Shown here in pieces: positions 25,612-33,850 of a DNA stretch of 64,000 bases; position 1 is the stretch's first letter, and every line of letters starts with the position of its first letter. Below the pieces are notes generated by a model. It made no database searches. It was not told where the DNA came from and saw nothing but the letters and a program-made list of their open reading frames with translations. Position numbers and translations under genes: made by a program. This DNA is from Caldanaerobius fijiensis DSM 17918. GTDB taxonomy: Bacteria > Bacillota > Thermoanaerobacteria > Thermoanaerobacterales > Caldanaerobiaceae. The DNA lies in contig NZ_FQVH01000006.1 in the NCBI RefSeq assembly GCF_900129075.1, forward strand, positions 30,060 to 94,059. The letters run 5' to 3'.

Positions 25612-26161
25612 TTTTCACACCTCCATAAAGGTTAGATATACCTTCGCTTAAATACTCGCGAATCCATCTAATAACACCAATATCATTCAACGGAACTTCT
25701 CCTAATTTTTCCCTTAACACTCTCGTATCAAACTCAAAAACATTGTCGTTATACGTGTGCACATAAAAAAAATCTATAGACGGATTTGCCGCAATAAGTG
25801 TAGCAATAGAACCCGCCATATCGCCTAAGGGTGCTCTATCAATATGGCTCCACTTAAATACACCTTTAACAGACGTACCCTTGCCTACCTGCGAATTTAT
25901 CTCAACATCACCGTCACATCTTCTCGCGGCTTCTCTAAAAAGCGATAGACCCAACCCTACTTTTCTCGTCGTTCTCGTGGTATAAAAAGGATCAAAAATA
26001 TTATTCAAGGCTTTCGCATCAATACCACGCCCATTGTCATCTACCTGTATTACAAGAACATCCTTGACCTGGTCCTCTGTAATTTTTATAGTGATAAGGC
26101 TAGCACCCGCCCTTATAGAGTTTTGCACCAGGTCTATAACATGCATAGACAACTCTCTCAT
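25589..26161 (-). CDS. GHKL ATPase embedded in the hydrogenase operon
   Basis: 190 residues. A histidine-kinase-type ATP-binding domain without a phosphoacceptor helix: N-box DLVQNSIRAGASLITI, G1 VDDNGRGID, G2-like KVGLGLSLFREAARRCDGDVEI. The C-terminal 70 residues are unassigned. It is inserted between hndA (4-bp ATGA overlap) and hndB (23-bp overlap), so it is made together with the hydrogenase. It could phosphorylate or bind a partner in the sensor module upstream, or act as an anti-factor; no receiver domain is encoded here. Confidence 0.88.
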   Translation of the reverse strand: MRELSMHVIDLVQNSIRAGASLITIKITEDQVKDVLVIQVDDNGRGIDAKALNNIFDPFYTTRTTRKVGLGLSLFREAARRCDGDVEINSQVGKGTSVKGVFKWSHIDRAPLGDMAGSIATLIAANPSIDFFYVHTYNDNVFEFDTRVLREKLGEVPLNDIGVIRWIREYLSEGISNLYGGVKNENYGGT

Positions 26162-26652
26162 TCTTCTTTTTGATACTTTTCTATAATCTTTATCACTTCA
26201 TCAGGCGTTAACCTGCCATATACTTCTTCATTTATCATCATAACCGGAGCAAGAGCACAAGCACCGAGACACCTGGTAGCATCCAGTGAAAATTTTCCGT
26301 CATCAGTCGTCTCACCAGCCTCAATACCCAGTTTCTCTCGGATCTTGTCCATAATCAATGCTGCACCCTTTACGTAACATGCTGTACCTAAGCACACACC
26401 TATTTTGTATTTACCGGCGGGCTTCAACGTAAATCTAGAGTAAAATGTAGCAACACCATATACCTCAGATATAGGCACATCAAGGCCTTCTGCAATCATT
26501 TCCTGTACCTCATAAGGTAGATACCCAAATAGTTCCTGGGCTTCATTCATTACAGGTATCAAAGCACCTCTTTTATCTTTATAATACTCTATTATACCTT
26601 TTAATTTCTCCACTTTCTTTGGATCAAGGTCTTTTGAAAGCAGTTTTGGCAT
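26158..26652 (-). CDS. hndA: NuoE-like [2Fe-2S] hydrogenase subunit (HndA/HydC)
   Basis: 164 residues. A helical N-terminus and a thioredoxin-like domain with four cluster cysteines in CLGTACYVKGA (about 90) and DATRCLGACALAP (about 130). It passes electrons between the flavoprotein and the catalytic subunit. SD AAAGGAGGGG precedes the ATG. It opens the operon hndA-ATPase-hndB-hndC-hndD. Upstream 217 bp to the sensor module contain a possible -10 (TAAAAT) but no convincing -35. Confidence 0.94.
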   Translation of the reverse strand: MPKLLSKDLDPKKVEKLKGIIEYYKDKRGALIPVMNEAQELFGYLPYEVQEMIAEGLDVPISEVYGVATFYSRFTLKPAGKYKIGVCLGTACYVKGAALIMDKIREKLGIEAGETTDDGKFSLDATRCLGACALAPVMMINEEVYGRLTPDEVIKIIEKYQKEE

Positions 26653-26869
26653 CGTATCCCCTCCTTTTAATTCTCTTATATTTTAACATACTTTCGTAAA
26701 TTTTTTAACTATCAATTTAAAGATTTTTATAGATTTTTTATAACGAGTCACTTCAAAAACGCATAATTGGTCATAATTAATATAGAACTTTGCTTGTCTG
26801 AACACAGCGAAAAGAATTAATATTGTTAATTAATTATATAAGCACGTATATAAATAAGTGAAAAAACTA

Positions 26870-27553
26870 TCAGTATAAATCTATAGCAGGAATACATATC
26901 TTAGTACATTCATATCTCTCTAAAATATCTCCTAATTGATGGGCATCTGATGACTTTATAACATGATATCTCTTTAAATCCGGATAAATATTAAAAAAAG
27001 TCCCTATGTCACAACTACGAGATACCTCTATATATGTAAAACCTAAATCATCAGGTATAAATCCCAGTTGATACAATATCCCGTATCCCTGGCGGTCTAC
27101 ATGAGCAGGTATTGATATACCGCCACATTCGCGCGCATAGGTACATATATCCTCTATGGAAAGATCCACTGCATTTAGCAACAGTTTATTTTCACTACCA
27201 ATTACATTATCATTGCAATCCATTATAAGTTGGTTACCAAAAATGTCCTCTTTGTTATTGATTCGCGGTAAATGCCTATATATTATTTCACTAAAGGATT
27301 CAGCACCATCAGAATTTTTAAACAAACATAATATATGCACATCTTCTTTGCTCTGTACTTCTATACCTGGAATTACCTTTATCCTACCTCTAGCTGCCTC
27401 TATAACAGCGCGCGTATTCAATGACGAGTTGTGATCGGTTATAGCTATGGCATTTAACCCTTTTAACAGAGCCATATTCACGATATTATTAGGTGTCATA
27501 TCATCAGAAGCACAGGGAGACAGAGCCGTATGAATATGCAAATCCGCATACAT
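26870..27553 (-). CDS. PHP-domain phosphoesterase
   Basis: 227 residues. Metal-binding motifs of the PHP superfamily are present: DLHIHTALSPC at the N-terminus, AITDHNS (about 38), PGIEVQSKED (about 62), PAHVDRQ (about 150) and KSSDAHQLGD (about 200). The start ATG follows the stop of the DRTGG gene directly, with the SD inside that gene. PHP genes of this kind commonly end the DRTGG/sensory-hydrogenase clusters of thermophilic clostridia. The substrate, possibly a signalling nucleotide or phosphoprotein, is unknown. Confidence 0.88.
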   Translation of the reverse strand: MYADLHIHTALSPCASDDMTPNNIVNMALLKGLNAIAITDHNSSLNTRAVIEAARGRIKVIPGIEVQSKEDVHILCLFKNSDGAESFSEIIYRHLPRINNKEDIFGNQLIMDCNDNVIGSENKLLLNAVDLSIEDICTYARECGGISIPAHVDRQGYGILYQLGFIPDDLGFTYIEVSRSCDIGTFFNIYPDLKRYHVIKSSDAHQLGDILERYECTKICIPAIDLY

Positions 27554-27886
27554 TTATTTATCACCCAGTCGATATATGTCAATTGCAACCTCATATGCTG
27601 TTTTATTTGTAGACAAAATGGGAATTTTTTCCTCGTCTGCTTTTTTTATTGTATCTTCATTAACAGCGATACCTTCGGGAATAATAATACAAGATACTTC
27701 TGTCAAAAGAGCCACCGCCACTACATTCGAATGTACCTGTACAGTTATCCACGCATTACCCTTTTGAGCGTGCGCCATAACCCAACTCAAGAGATCACAT
27801 ATATAAACACCGCATATAGACCTCTCTATATCAGCAGCTGGAGTTAAATTTTTATAACCTAATTTTAATAGCTCCGATACCTTCAT
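27554..27886 (-). CDS. DRTGG-domain protein
   Basis: 110 residues covering a single DRTGG domain (GVYICDLLSWVMAHAQKGNAWITVQVHSNVVAVALL), a fold thought to bind ligands and usually found with CBS domains or phosphotransacetylase. No membrane segment. Its ATG overlaps the stop of the sensory hydrogenase gene by 4 bp (ATGA). It is one of two DRTGG paralogues flanking the sensory hydrogenase and probably acts in the same signalling chain. Confidence 0.87.
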   Translation of the reverse strand: MKVSELLKLGYKNLTPAADIERSICGVYICDLLSWVMAHAQKGNAWITVQVHSNVVAVALLTEVSCIIIPEGIAVNEDTIKKADEEKIPILSTNKTAYEVAIDIYRLGDK

Positions 27887-29199
27887 TTCATATCCTCCTC
27901 TCTCCCTTTTATAACAGGTGGCAATTTAACTGAAAGATCCAGCACCTTTTTGGCCAGTTCTGAAACTCTTTCCCTTAGCTTAAATATGCAGTCAACCTCA
28001 TCGGCGTGACCCATCACGATATCTTCCGCCAAGGCTCTACAGTTAGGTGCACCGCATGCTCCACAATCCAATCCTGGTAACTCTCTATATATCCTCTCTA
28101 TATTCTCCATCTTGCGCAACGCCTCAGAAAAATCGCTGTCGAGCTTCATAACATCTTTTTTTTCTATTTCTTTATCCAATGTAATTTCATCAAAATTTAT
28201 TAACTCTAATAATTCCTGAGAAATCTGTGTAGGTTTATTAGCCCTTGAAAGCTTTTTTATACGATTTTTTGCTATAAAACAATTCTCCACTGCAAGCGGT
28301 CCACCCACACATCCTCCTGTACAAGCTAGTCCTTCAAAAAAATCTATGTCGTCCATTCTTCCCAGTTCAATCTCCTCCAAAGCTTTTATACAGTTTTGTA
28401 TACCATCTACAAATATACAATTTTCCGCCCCTGTTCCATATGCTTCACCACCAGATATAGCCCATCCTACACCGATATCGCCTGAAAGCCTCTGATAAGA
28501 ACCGCTAACATGGTCAATAACATCAAGAATTTTAGAATAAATGTCTTGCATGCTAAAAACCCCGTCCACATAACTTTTGGAAATACCCAGTGGATTTTTT
28601 ACACTCGTAACCTTCGCTGCGCAAGGCGATATAAAAAAAACACCAATATCTTTTTGATTGAGACCAGTTTTTTTAGATGCTAGTTTCTTAGCAATTCTCG
28701 CAGCTACTTCCATAGGAGATTCCAGCTTCAAAATGTTATCTAGAAGCGAAGGAAACCTTATCTGTATAAGCCTGACTACAGCGGGACAAGCCGAGGATAT
28801 CACAGGTTTTTTTATTCTCCCGCTCTTTAACATTTCTGCTGTATAATGTGATACAATCTCAGCTGCCGCAGCCACTTCAAAAACATCATCAAATCCTATT
28901 GCTCTCAGTGCATCTAATATCTTGTTTATGCTGTGATTTTTAAACTGCGAATAAAATGTGGGAGCTGGCAACGCAACTTTATACTCAAAATTACTGAGCA
29001 TATCTAAACTATCAGTTACTGCTATTTTCGCATGATAAGGGCATATTCTTATGCATTCACCGCAGTCAATACACCTTTCCTGTAAAATAAACGCTTTACC
29101 ATCCCTCACTCTTATAGCCTCAGTAGGGCAGTGCTTGATGCAATTAGTACATCCTCTACACCTGCTCTTATCCAATGTAACAGAATGGGTATACGGCAT
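27883..29199 (-). CDS. Putative sensory [FeFe]-hydrogenase (HydS-like)
   Basis: 438 residues from the ATG at 29199 (SD GAGGTG). Two N-terminal [4Fe-4S] sites (CRGCTNCIKHCP, CIDCGECIRICP) lead into a reduced H-cluster domain: L1 SSACPAV (Ala at the proton-relay cysteine position), L2 FFISPCAAKVTSV and L3 EGLACTGGCVGGP. A C-terminal Fe-S domain (GLDCGACGAPNCRALAED...C) follows, with about 30 more residues. There is no PAS domain. These changes match sensory-type [FeFe] enzymes such as that of Thermoanaerobacter mathranii, with low turnover. It probably reports H2 or redox state to the adjoining ATPase and DRTGG proteins. Confidence 0.9.
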   Translation of the reverse strand: MPYTHSVTLDKSRCRGCTNCIKHCPTEAIRVRDGKAFILQERCIDCGECIRICPYHAKIAVTDSLDMLSNFEYKVALPAPTFYSQFKNHSINKILDALRAIGFDDVFEVAAAAEIVSHYTAEMLKSGRIKKPVISSACPAVVRLIQIRFPSLLDNILKLESPMEVAARIAKKLASKKTGLNQKDIGVFFISPCAAKVTSVKNPLGISKSYVDGVFSMQDIYSKILDVIDHVSGSYQRLSGDIGVGWAISGGEAYGTGAENCIFVDGIQNCIKALEEIELGRMDDIDFFEGLACTGGCVGGPLAVENCFIAKNRIKKLSRANKPTQISQELLELINFDEITLDKEIEKKDVMKLDSDFSEALRKMENIERIYRELPGLDCGACGAPNCRALAEDIVMGHADEVDCIFKLRERVSELAKKVLDLSVKLPPVIKGREEDMK

Positions 29200-29209
29200 G
29201 TTCATCACC

Positions 29210-29641
29210 TCATTTGAAATAAATTATAGCCTTTAAATAGGTCCCGTTTCTACTGGTAGATATATCTAGCTTGTCTGAACACTTTTTTATATTGGGTAAA
29301 CCCATGCCTGCCCCAAAACCCATCTCCCTTATCTCATCCGGTGCGGTTGAAAAACCTTCCTTCATAGCCAGATCCAGATCCTTTATACCCGGACCATTAT
29401 CCTCTGCTGATATCGCTATATACTCCGGGTATATCTCTAAAGCTAGCGTACCACCTACAGAATGAATAACAACATTCATTTCGGCCTCATAAGCTACAAT
29501 AGAAGCCCTTTTCACAATTCCCTCGTCTAAACCCAATTGCTTTAATATATTCTTTATCTCACTGGAAGCTTCTCCAGCGCGCGAAAAATCCCTCGCTATA
29601 ATTTTATATTCTTTTCTATAAGCCATCTTCGGTACCAGCAC
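29210..29641 (-). CDS. RsbW-like GHKL ATP-binding protein
   Basis: 143 residues comprising only a histidine-kinase/RsbW-type ATPase fold: N-box IVAYEAEMNVVIHSVGG, G1 AEDNGPGIKDLDLAM, G2 GFGAGMGLPNIKKCSD. Such stand-alone domains act as anti-sigma-factor or serine kinases. The frame begins at a GTG directly after the upstream stop; an ATG five codons in is an alternative start. It sits 10 nt before the sensory hydrogenase gene, so it is a likely output protein for it. No anti-anti-sigma gene is nearby. Confidence 0.88.
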   Translation of the reverse strand: MLVPKMAYRKEYKIIARDFSRAGEASSEIKNILKQLGLDEGIVKRASIVAYEAEMNVVIHSVGGTLALEIYPEYIAISAEDNGPGIKDLDLAMKEGFSTAPDEIREMGFGAGMGLPNIKKCSDKLDISTSRNGTYLKAIIYFK

Positions 29642-29977
29642 CTACCTTAAACCATTCAGGTAGAGTAAGCCACAGGCATCATACATATTCAAATCCGTCT
29701 TCATCAAAACAATATTCTTTTGCGCAGCAAGGCGTAAAACATCATCACCCGGGCATTTTCCCCTTACAAAAACAATACAAACCACATCCAATATTTCAGC
29801 AGTCCTTATTACCTGTACGTTCACCAGGCCTGTGAGCAATAAAGCTCCTTCACATGATGTAGAAAGCAAATCGCTCATGAGGTCCGCGCCGAACGCCTTT
29901 TTAACCTCTTGGTTCAATAAATTGTCCCCCGACAAAACCACTGCATTTAATATCTCTTTTACTTTTTGAAGCGTCAA
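29642..29977 (-). CDS. DRTGG-domain protein, first gene of the sensor module
   Basis: 111 residues, a single DRTGG-type domain (VKEILNAVVLSGDNLLNQEVKKAFGADLMSDLL and LDVVCIVFVRGKCPGDDVLRLA). It starts at TTG with an SD-like GAGGGTTGAG and ends flush with the RsbW-like gene, indicating strong coupling. It resembles the DRTGG protein at 27.6 kb only in fold. Ligand unknown. Confidence 0.82.
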   Translation of the reverse strand: MTLQKVKEILNAVVLSGDNLLNQEVKKAFGADLMSDLLSTSCEGALLLTGLVNVQVIRTAEILDVVCIVFVRGKCPGDDVLRLAAQKNIVLMKTDLNMYDACGLLYLNGLR

Positions 29978-29987
29978 TTCTCAACCC

Positions 29988-30770
29988 TCACTTTGATATA
30001 TTCTCAAGCAAACCTTTATACAAGTCAACACTTTGTATATAAGCATCCTCAACGATCTTATATGCATTACCGTCTTTCAACTTTAATGAAATGGTAGATC
30101 CATCTATCGCCGATATATTCACATTTGATATTATTACTATCGAATTCCTTATTTTATTAAATGACGCATCTTCAGTATGATGTGAAGATATACTATCTCT
30201 CATGGATTTAAATCGCTCTCGCATACCGCTTAACTCATACGCAAACGCATCATCATCGATCTTATTTACAGCATATTGATACAATAAATCCGATTGTGCG
30301 CGAAGCAAACTTTGAAAATCTTCAATATATTTTTGAATTGTTTTTATCTCAGAGTAATTATTACCATTATAGCTTAACGAAAATTTATCATATTTCAACG
30401 CATAAATTTTACCATTGATGCCTTTTTGATTTATCTTTTTTAAGACATCTCTTGCGCTGGACTCTTTTAAAAAAATTCCAGCGCAATATTTCCCATCGTG
30501 TTCTTTCTGGTATATATTGTTAAATCTAGCCGTTGCCAATTCATCCCCATTGAATTCTATACTATAAAATGTTATTGCGGGTATGTCATAGGTATATTGA
30601 AATGATGCTCTAGAAATATCCTGTCTGGAATTTAACAGTGGTACGACAACATACATTGCCAAAAAATAACCTGTTAGAAGCACAAAAAAAGGTATGGTCC
30701 AAAGCAAAAAATAGTTTAGTACTTTTGATCGTGCTCGCTTGTTTTGTATTGCGGCTCTTTTTAATCTCAT
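29988..30770 (-). CDS. Membrane-anchored protein of unknown function
   Basis: 260 residues. A basic N-terminus and one membrane helix (LLWTIPFFVLLTGYFLAMYVVV, about 22-43) leave about 215 residues outside. That part contains ITFYSIEFNGDELATARFNN and a long helix-rich section with YKIVEDAYIQSVDLYKGLLENI at the end. The placement of a TM segment and an extracytoplasmic SPOR-like beginning is suggestive of an envelope protein, but no domain is certain. It lies between typA and the sensor module, 10 nt before the first DRTGG gene. Confidence 0.75.
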   Translation of the reverse strand: MRLKRAAIQNKRARSKVLNYFLLWTIPFFVLLTGYFLAMYVVVPLLNSRQDISRASFQYTYDIPAITFYSIEFNGDELATARFNNIYQKEHDGKYCAGIFLKESSARDVLKKINQKGINGKIYALKYDKFSLSYNGNNYSEIKTIQKYIEDFQSLLRAQSDLLYQYAVNKIDDDAFAYELSGMRERFKSMRDSISSHHTEDASFNKIRNSIVIISNVNISAIDGSTISLKLKDGNAYKIVEDAYIQSVDLYKGLLENISK

Positions 30771-30819
30771 TTATAATCACCAATAATATATTTCTTCACG
30801 AACACTTAAATTCCTTTTT

Positions 30820-32658
30820 TCACAAACTATTTTTTATCTGTTTACCAGCCTCTTTATATCTCATTTGGCTGTCCAGTATCTTTTTTCTTATTCTTATGCT
30901 TTTTGGCGTTACCTCTACCAATTCATCGGACTTAATGAAATCCAAAGCATCTTCTAGTGACATGATCTTCGGAGGTACAAGTCTCAATGTTTCATCAGCA
31001 GTAGAAGAACGAAGGTTTGTCAAGTGCTTTTTTTTGCACACATTAATGTCAACGTCCTGTTCCCTTGAACACTCACCAACCACCATACCTTCGTAAACCT
31101 GAGTCCCTGGTGTGATAAATAGCGTACCCCTTTCCTGAGCATTGTAAAGGCCATAAGTAGTAGCTTCTCCTGTTTCAAAGGCCACAATCGAACCTGTATT
31201 TCGCTCAGGTATTTCCCCTTTATATGGCTCATAGCCGATGAATATGTGATTCATTATTCCATTGCCTTTGGTATCTGTCATAAACTGCGGCCTATAACCT
31301 ATAAGTCCTCTTGAAGGTATCTTAAACTCCAATTTGATTCTACCATCCGGCATCGTAAACATATTCATCATTTCTGCTTTTCTCGGCCCTAACTTTTCCA
31401 TGACTACTCCCATAAATTCTTCAGGAATTTCCACAGTAAGCTGTTCCATTGGCTCACACAATACACCGTTTATTCTCTTCATAATGACAGTGGGCTTCGA
31501 TACCTGAAATTCATAGCCTTCACGCCTCATAGTTTCAATAAGTATAGAAAGATGCAACTCACCCCTACCAGAAACCTTGAAACTATCGGGCGTGTCTGTT
31601 TCCTCAACCCTCATACTTACATTTGTTTTCATTTCTCTAAACAGCCTATCTCTAAGATGCCTCGACGTGACGTACTCGCCTTCTCTACCAGCAAAAGGAC
31701 TATTATTGGTACTAAATGTCATAGTAACCGTAGGTTCATCTATGTCTACAAAGGGAACAGCTTCAGGGTGATCTATGTCACACAGCGTTTCACCTATATT
31801 TACATCTTCCAAGCCCGATATAGCTACAATATCCCCTACACAAGCTTTTTCCACCGCTATCCTCTTCAAGCCACTATACATATATAACTCAGCAATTTTT
31901 GCATTAACTGTACCACCATCTCTTTTACACACGACGATATTTTGACCGGTTTTTATCGTTCCTCTCTCAACACGTCCTATACATATTCTACCAATATAGT
32001 TATCGTGTTCCAGTGTAGTTACAAGCACTTGCAGCGGCGCATCAATCTCGCCTCTGGGAGCTGGAATATATTTAAGTATCGCATCAAAAAGAGGTCTTAA
32101 ATCTGATGAATCGTCATCAATAGAATTTTTTGCGATCCCTTCTCTGGCAGACGCATATATAACTGGAAAATCAATCTGGTCATCATCTGCCCCCAGCTCA
32201 ATAAAAAGCTCGAGAATCTCATCAACAACTTCATTCACCCTCGCATCAGGTCTATCTATCTTATTTATGACAACGATAGGTTTAAGATTTAAGGCAAGAG
32301 CCTTTTTCAATACAAATCTGGTCTGTGGCATAGGCCCTTCAAAAGCGTCAACAAGTAACAGCACACCGTCCACCATTTTTAACACGCGCTCAACCTCACC
32401 ACCAAAATCAGCATGACCTGGTGTATCTACTATATTTATAGTCACACCGTTATAGGTAACAGCCGTATTCTTTGCAAGTATTGTTATGCCTCTCTCTCTT
32501 TCCAGCTCATTGGAATCCAATATCCTTTCTTCCACCTGTTGGTTGGCTCTAAATATGCCACTTTGCTTCAACATACCATCTACGAGGGTGGTTTTCCCAT
32601 GGTCAACATGTGCTATTATAGCGATATTTCTTATGTCATCTCTTGTGATTTCCTGCAT
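30820..32658 (-). CDS. typA: Ribosome-associated GTPase TypA/BipA
   Basis: 612 residues from the ATG at 32658 (SD GAAAGGGG); the frame extends 20 codons further but without SD. Translational GTPase with G1 AHVDHGKTTL, G3 DTPGHADFGG, G4 NKIDRPDAR and EF-G-like domains III and V plus the BipA C-terminal domain (RNTGSIVAFETGEATTYGL). It acts on the 50S subunit in assembly and stress adaptation. An extended -10 promoter lies upstream. Confidence 0.95.
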   Translation of the reverse strand: MQEITRDDIRNIAIIAHVDHGKTTLVDGMLKQSGIFRANQQVEERILDSNELERERGITILAKNTAVTYNGVTINIVDTPGHADFGGEVERVLKMVDGVLLLVDAFEGPMPQTRFVLKKALALNLKPIVVINKIDRPDARVNEVVDEILELFIELGADDDQIDFPVIYASAREGIAKNSIDDDSSDLRPLFDAILKYIPAPRGEIDAPLQVLVTTLEHDNYIGRICIGRVERGTIKTGQNIVVCKRDGGTVNAKIAELYMYSGLKRIAVEKACVGDIVAISGLEDVNIGETLCDIDHPEAVPFVDIDEPTVTMTFSTNNSPFAGREGEYVTSRHLRDRLFREMKTNVSMRVEETDTPDSFKVSGRGELHLSILIETMRREGYEFQVSKPTVIMKRINGVLCEPMEQLTVEIPEEFMGVVMEKLGPRKAEMMNMFTMPDGRIKLEFKIPSRGLIGYRPQFMTDTKGNGIMNHIFIGYEPYKGEIPERNTGSIVAFETGEATTYGLYNAQERGTLFITPGTQVYEGMVVGECSREQDVDINVCKKKHLTNLRSSTADETLRLVPPKIMSLEDALDFIKSDELVEVTPKSIRIRKKILDSQMRYKEAGKQIKNSL

Positions 32659-32728
32659 CAAATTTAACCCCTTTCTGAAATAAAAAAAGGATACTAACGT
32701 ACCCATTTTAATACACATCTAAATTTAA

Positions 32729-32758
32729 ATTATATCATATTTTAGCGTAAACTGCAAA
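32729..32758 (-). promoter_or_regulatory. Extended -10 promoter for typA
   Basis: On the minus strand TTTGCA (32758-32753), an 18-bp spacer and TGATATAAT, whose TATAAT occupies 32734-32729. The TG motif compensates for the weak -35 box. Confidence 0.6.
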
Positions 32759-32769
32759 ATTGATACTTA

Positions 32770-32797
32770 CCTAACGCTATCACCGCGTTAGGTTTTT
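32770..32797. repeat. Hairpin CCTAACGC/GCGTTAGG after the wall-hydrolase gene
   Basis: An 8-bp stem (32770-32777 and 32785-32792) with a 7-nt loop. T5 follows only on the plus strand; on the minus strand, where the nlpC-type gene ends at 32806, no T tract follows. It may still end that transcript, inefficiently. Confidence 0.5.
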
Positions 32798-32805
32798 CAA
32801 GGTGA

Positions 32806-33717
32806 TTAATCTTTTAGATAACGCCTGGCAGTGACATATGTCTCATTATAATAACCTGAAAGTTCACTTATGATGACACCCTTTCGGGCCGATGAGCTAT
32901 GTATAAAATGATTATCACCTATGTAAATACCCGCATGATTTATACCTCTGCTCCCGTTTGTAGCAAAAAAGACTAAATCACCTGGAATTAAATCGTTTCT
33001 CGATACATATATACCATGGCTCCCTTGCTCATCAGCTGTCCTCGGCAGCGAAATGCCAAAATGTCTATAAACATATGAGGTAAATCCCGAACAATCAAAA
33101 CCAGATGGCGACGAACCACCATATACATAGCGTGTACCCAAAAAATTCTTAGCATATTCTACAATTTTCTGGCCATTGACTCCATTTACCCTTTCCACCG
33201 AACCTCTTGATGCAGTTTCAATGCTTATTGATACATAAGTACCATAAACCCACCCAGCTCTTCCGTCACTTAGTACAACATTAAACCAACCATCCCTTTG
33301 CCCTTTGACTATAACAGGTTGTCCTTTTTCTAGCGTAGCAATCACTTTTGATTTTATGCTGCTATCGCTTCTCATATTGACATTACTAGCCTTTATAAAA
33401 GCTTTTCTTTCGATAACACCTCTAGACACACTTTCCACTGGATTTTGTATTTTTGCGTATTTTCCATATATCCAGCCTTCTTTCCCATTTGTTAATCTTA
33501 TACGGTACCATCCATTTGAATAACCCAAATAAATTACTCGATCATTCTTATTTAGAGATGCAATAATTTTACTGTTAAGTCCCGCTCCACTTCGAACGTT
33601 TACATTATTTCCTGTGATAATCGCATAATTATCTGCATACACATACTTTAAAGGCGCAAAAATAGTTAAACCAAATACTAAAACTCCATAAAAAAATCTC
33701 TGATATCTTTTATTCAT
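32806..33717 (-). CDS. Secreted SH3/NlpC-P60 cell-wall endopeptidase
   Basis: 303 residues. A signal peptide (FFYGVLVFGLTIFAPLKYVYA) precedes two bacterial SH3 domains (about 32-92, NVNVRSGAGLNSKIIASLNKND; and about 107-168, NVNMRSDSSIKSKVIATLEKGQ) and a C-terminal NlpC/P60 domain (about 185-300). Its catalytic Cys is in FDCSGFTSYVYRHF and the His in INHAGIYIGDNHFIHSS. The family cleaves D-Glu-meso-diaminopimelate bonds in peptidoglycan. A c-di-AMP riboswitch lies in the 5' leader, as expected for wall hydrolases of this type. Confidence 0.95.
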   Translation of the reverse strand: MNKRYQRFFYGVLVFGLTIFAPLKYVYADNYAIITGNNVNVRSGAGLNSKIIASLNKNDRVIYLGYSNGWYRIRLTNGKEGWIYGKYAKIQNPVESVSRGVIERKAFIKASNVNMRSDSSIKSKVIATLEKGQPVIVKGQRDGWFNVVLSDGRAGWVYGTYVSISIETASRGSVERVNGVNGQKIVEYAKNFLGTRYVYGGSSPSGFDCSGFTSYVYRHFGISLPRTADEQGSHGIYVSRNDLIPGDLVFFATNGSRGINHAGIYIGDNHFIHSSSARKGVIISELSGYYNETYVTARRYLKD

Positions 33718-33730
33718 TCTTTTCTCCTTC

Positions 33731-33846
33731 CTTTAGCCTCCGGGGTTAGCTGACGGGTTCGGGAAAGGAAGCTGCCCTACCATAATTTTGTTATGGATTC
33801 ACCCCTTCATATAGGTTCCCCCGTACCTTTTACGGATTCGGCTATT
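33731..33846 (-). promoter_or_regulatory. Cyclic-di-AMP riboswitch (ydaO/yuaA class)
   Basis: Reading on the minus strand, the conserved blocks appear in order: GCCGAATCCG, ACGGGGGAACC, GGGGTGAATCC, AGGGCAGCTTCC, CCCGAACCCGTCAGCTAACC and GGAGGC, ending 14 nt before the ATG of the SH3/NlpC-P60 gene. This is the standard ydaO core. Binding of c-di-AMP normally shuts off expression; the SD lies just after the 3' block. No separate intrinsic terminator hairpin was identified. Confidence 0.93.
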
Positions 33847-33850
33847 ATTT

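Noticed and set aside
26653..26869. Additional small gene or promoter before hndA
   Set aside because: 217 bp of AT-rich sequence with no frame over 30 codons having an SD and no credible -35/-10 pair.
32770..32797. Plus-strand terminator
   Set aside because: The T tract faces the plus strand, where no gene precedes it; kept only as an inverted repeat.
33718..33850. Small ORFs in the riboswitch region
   Set aside because: The conserved ydaO core fully explains this stretch.
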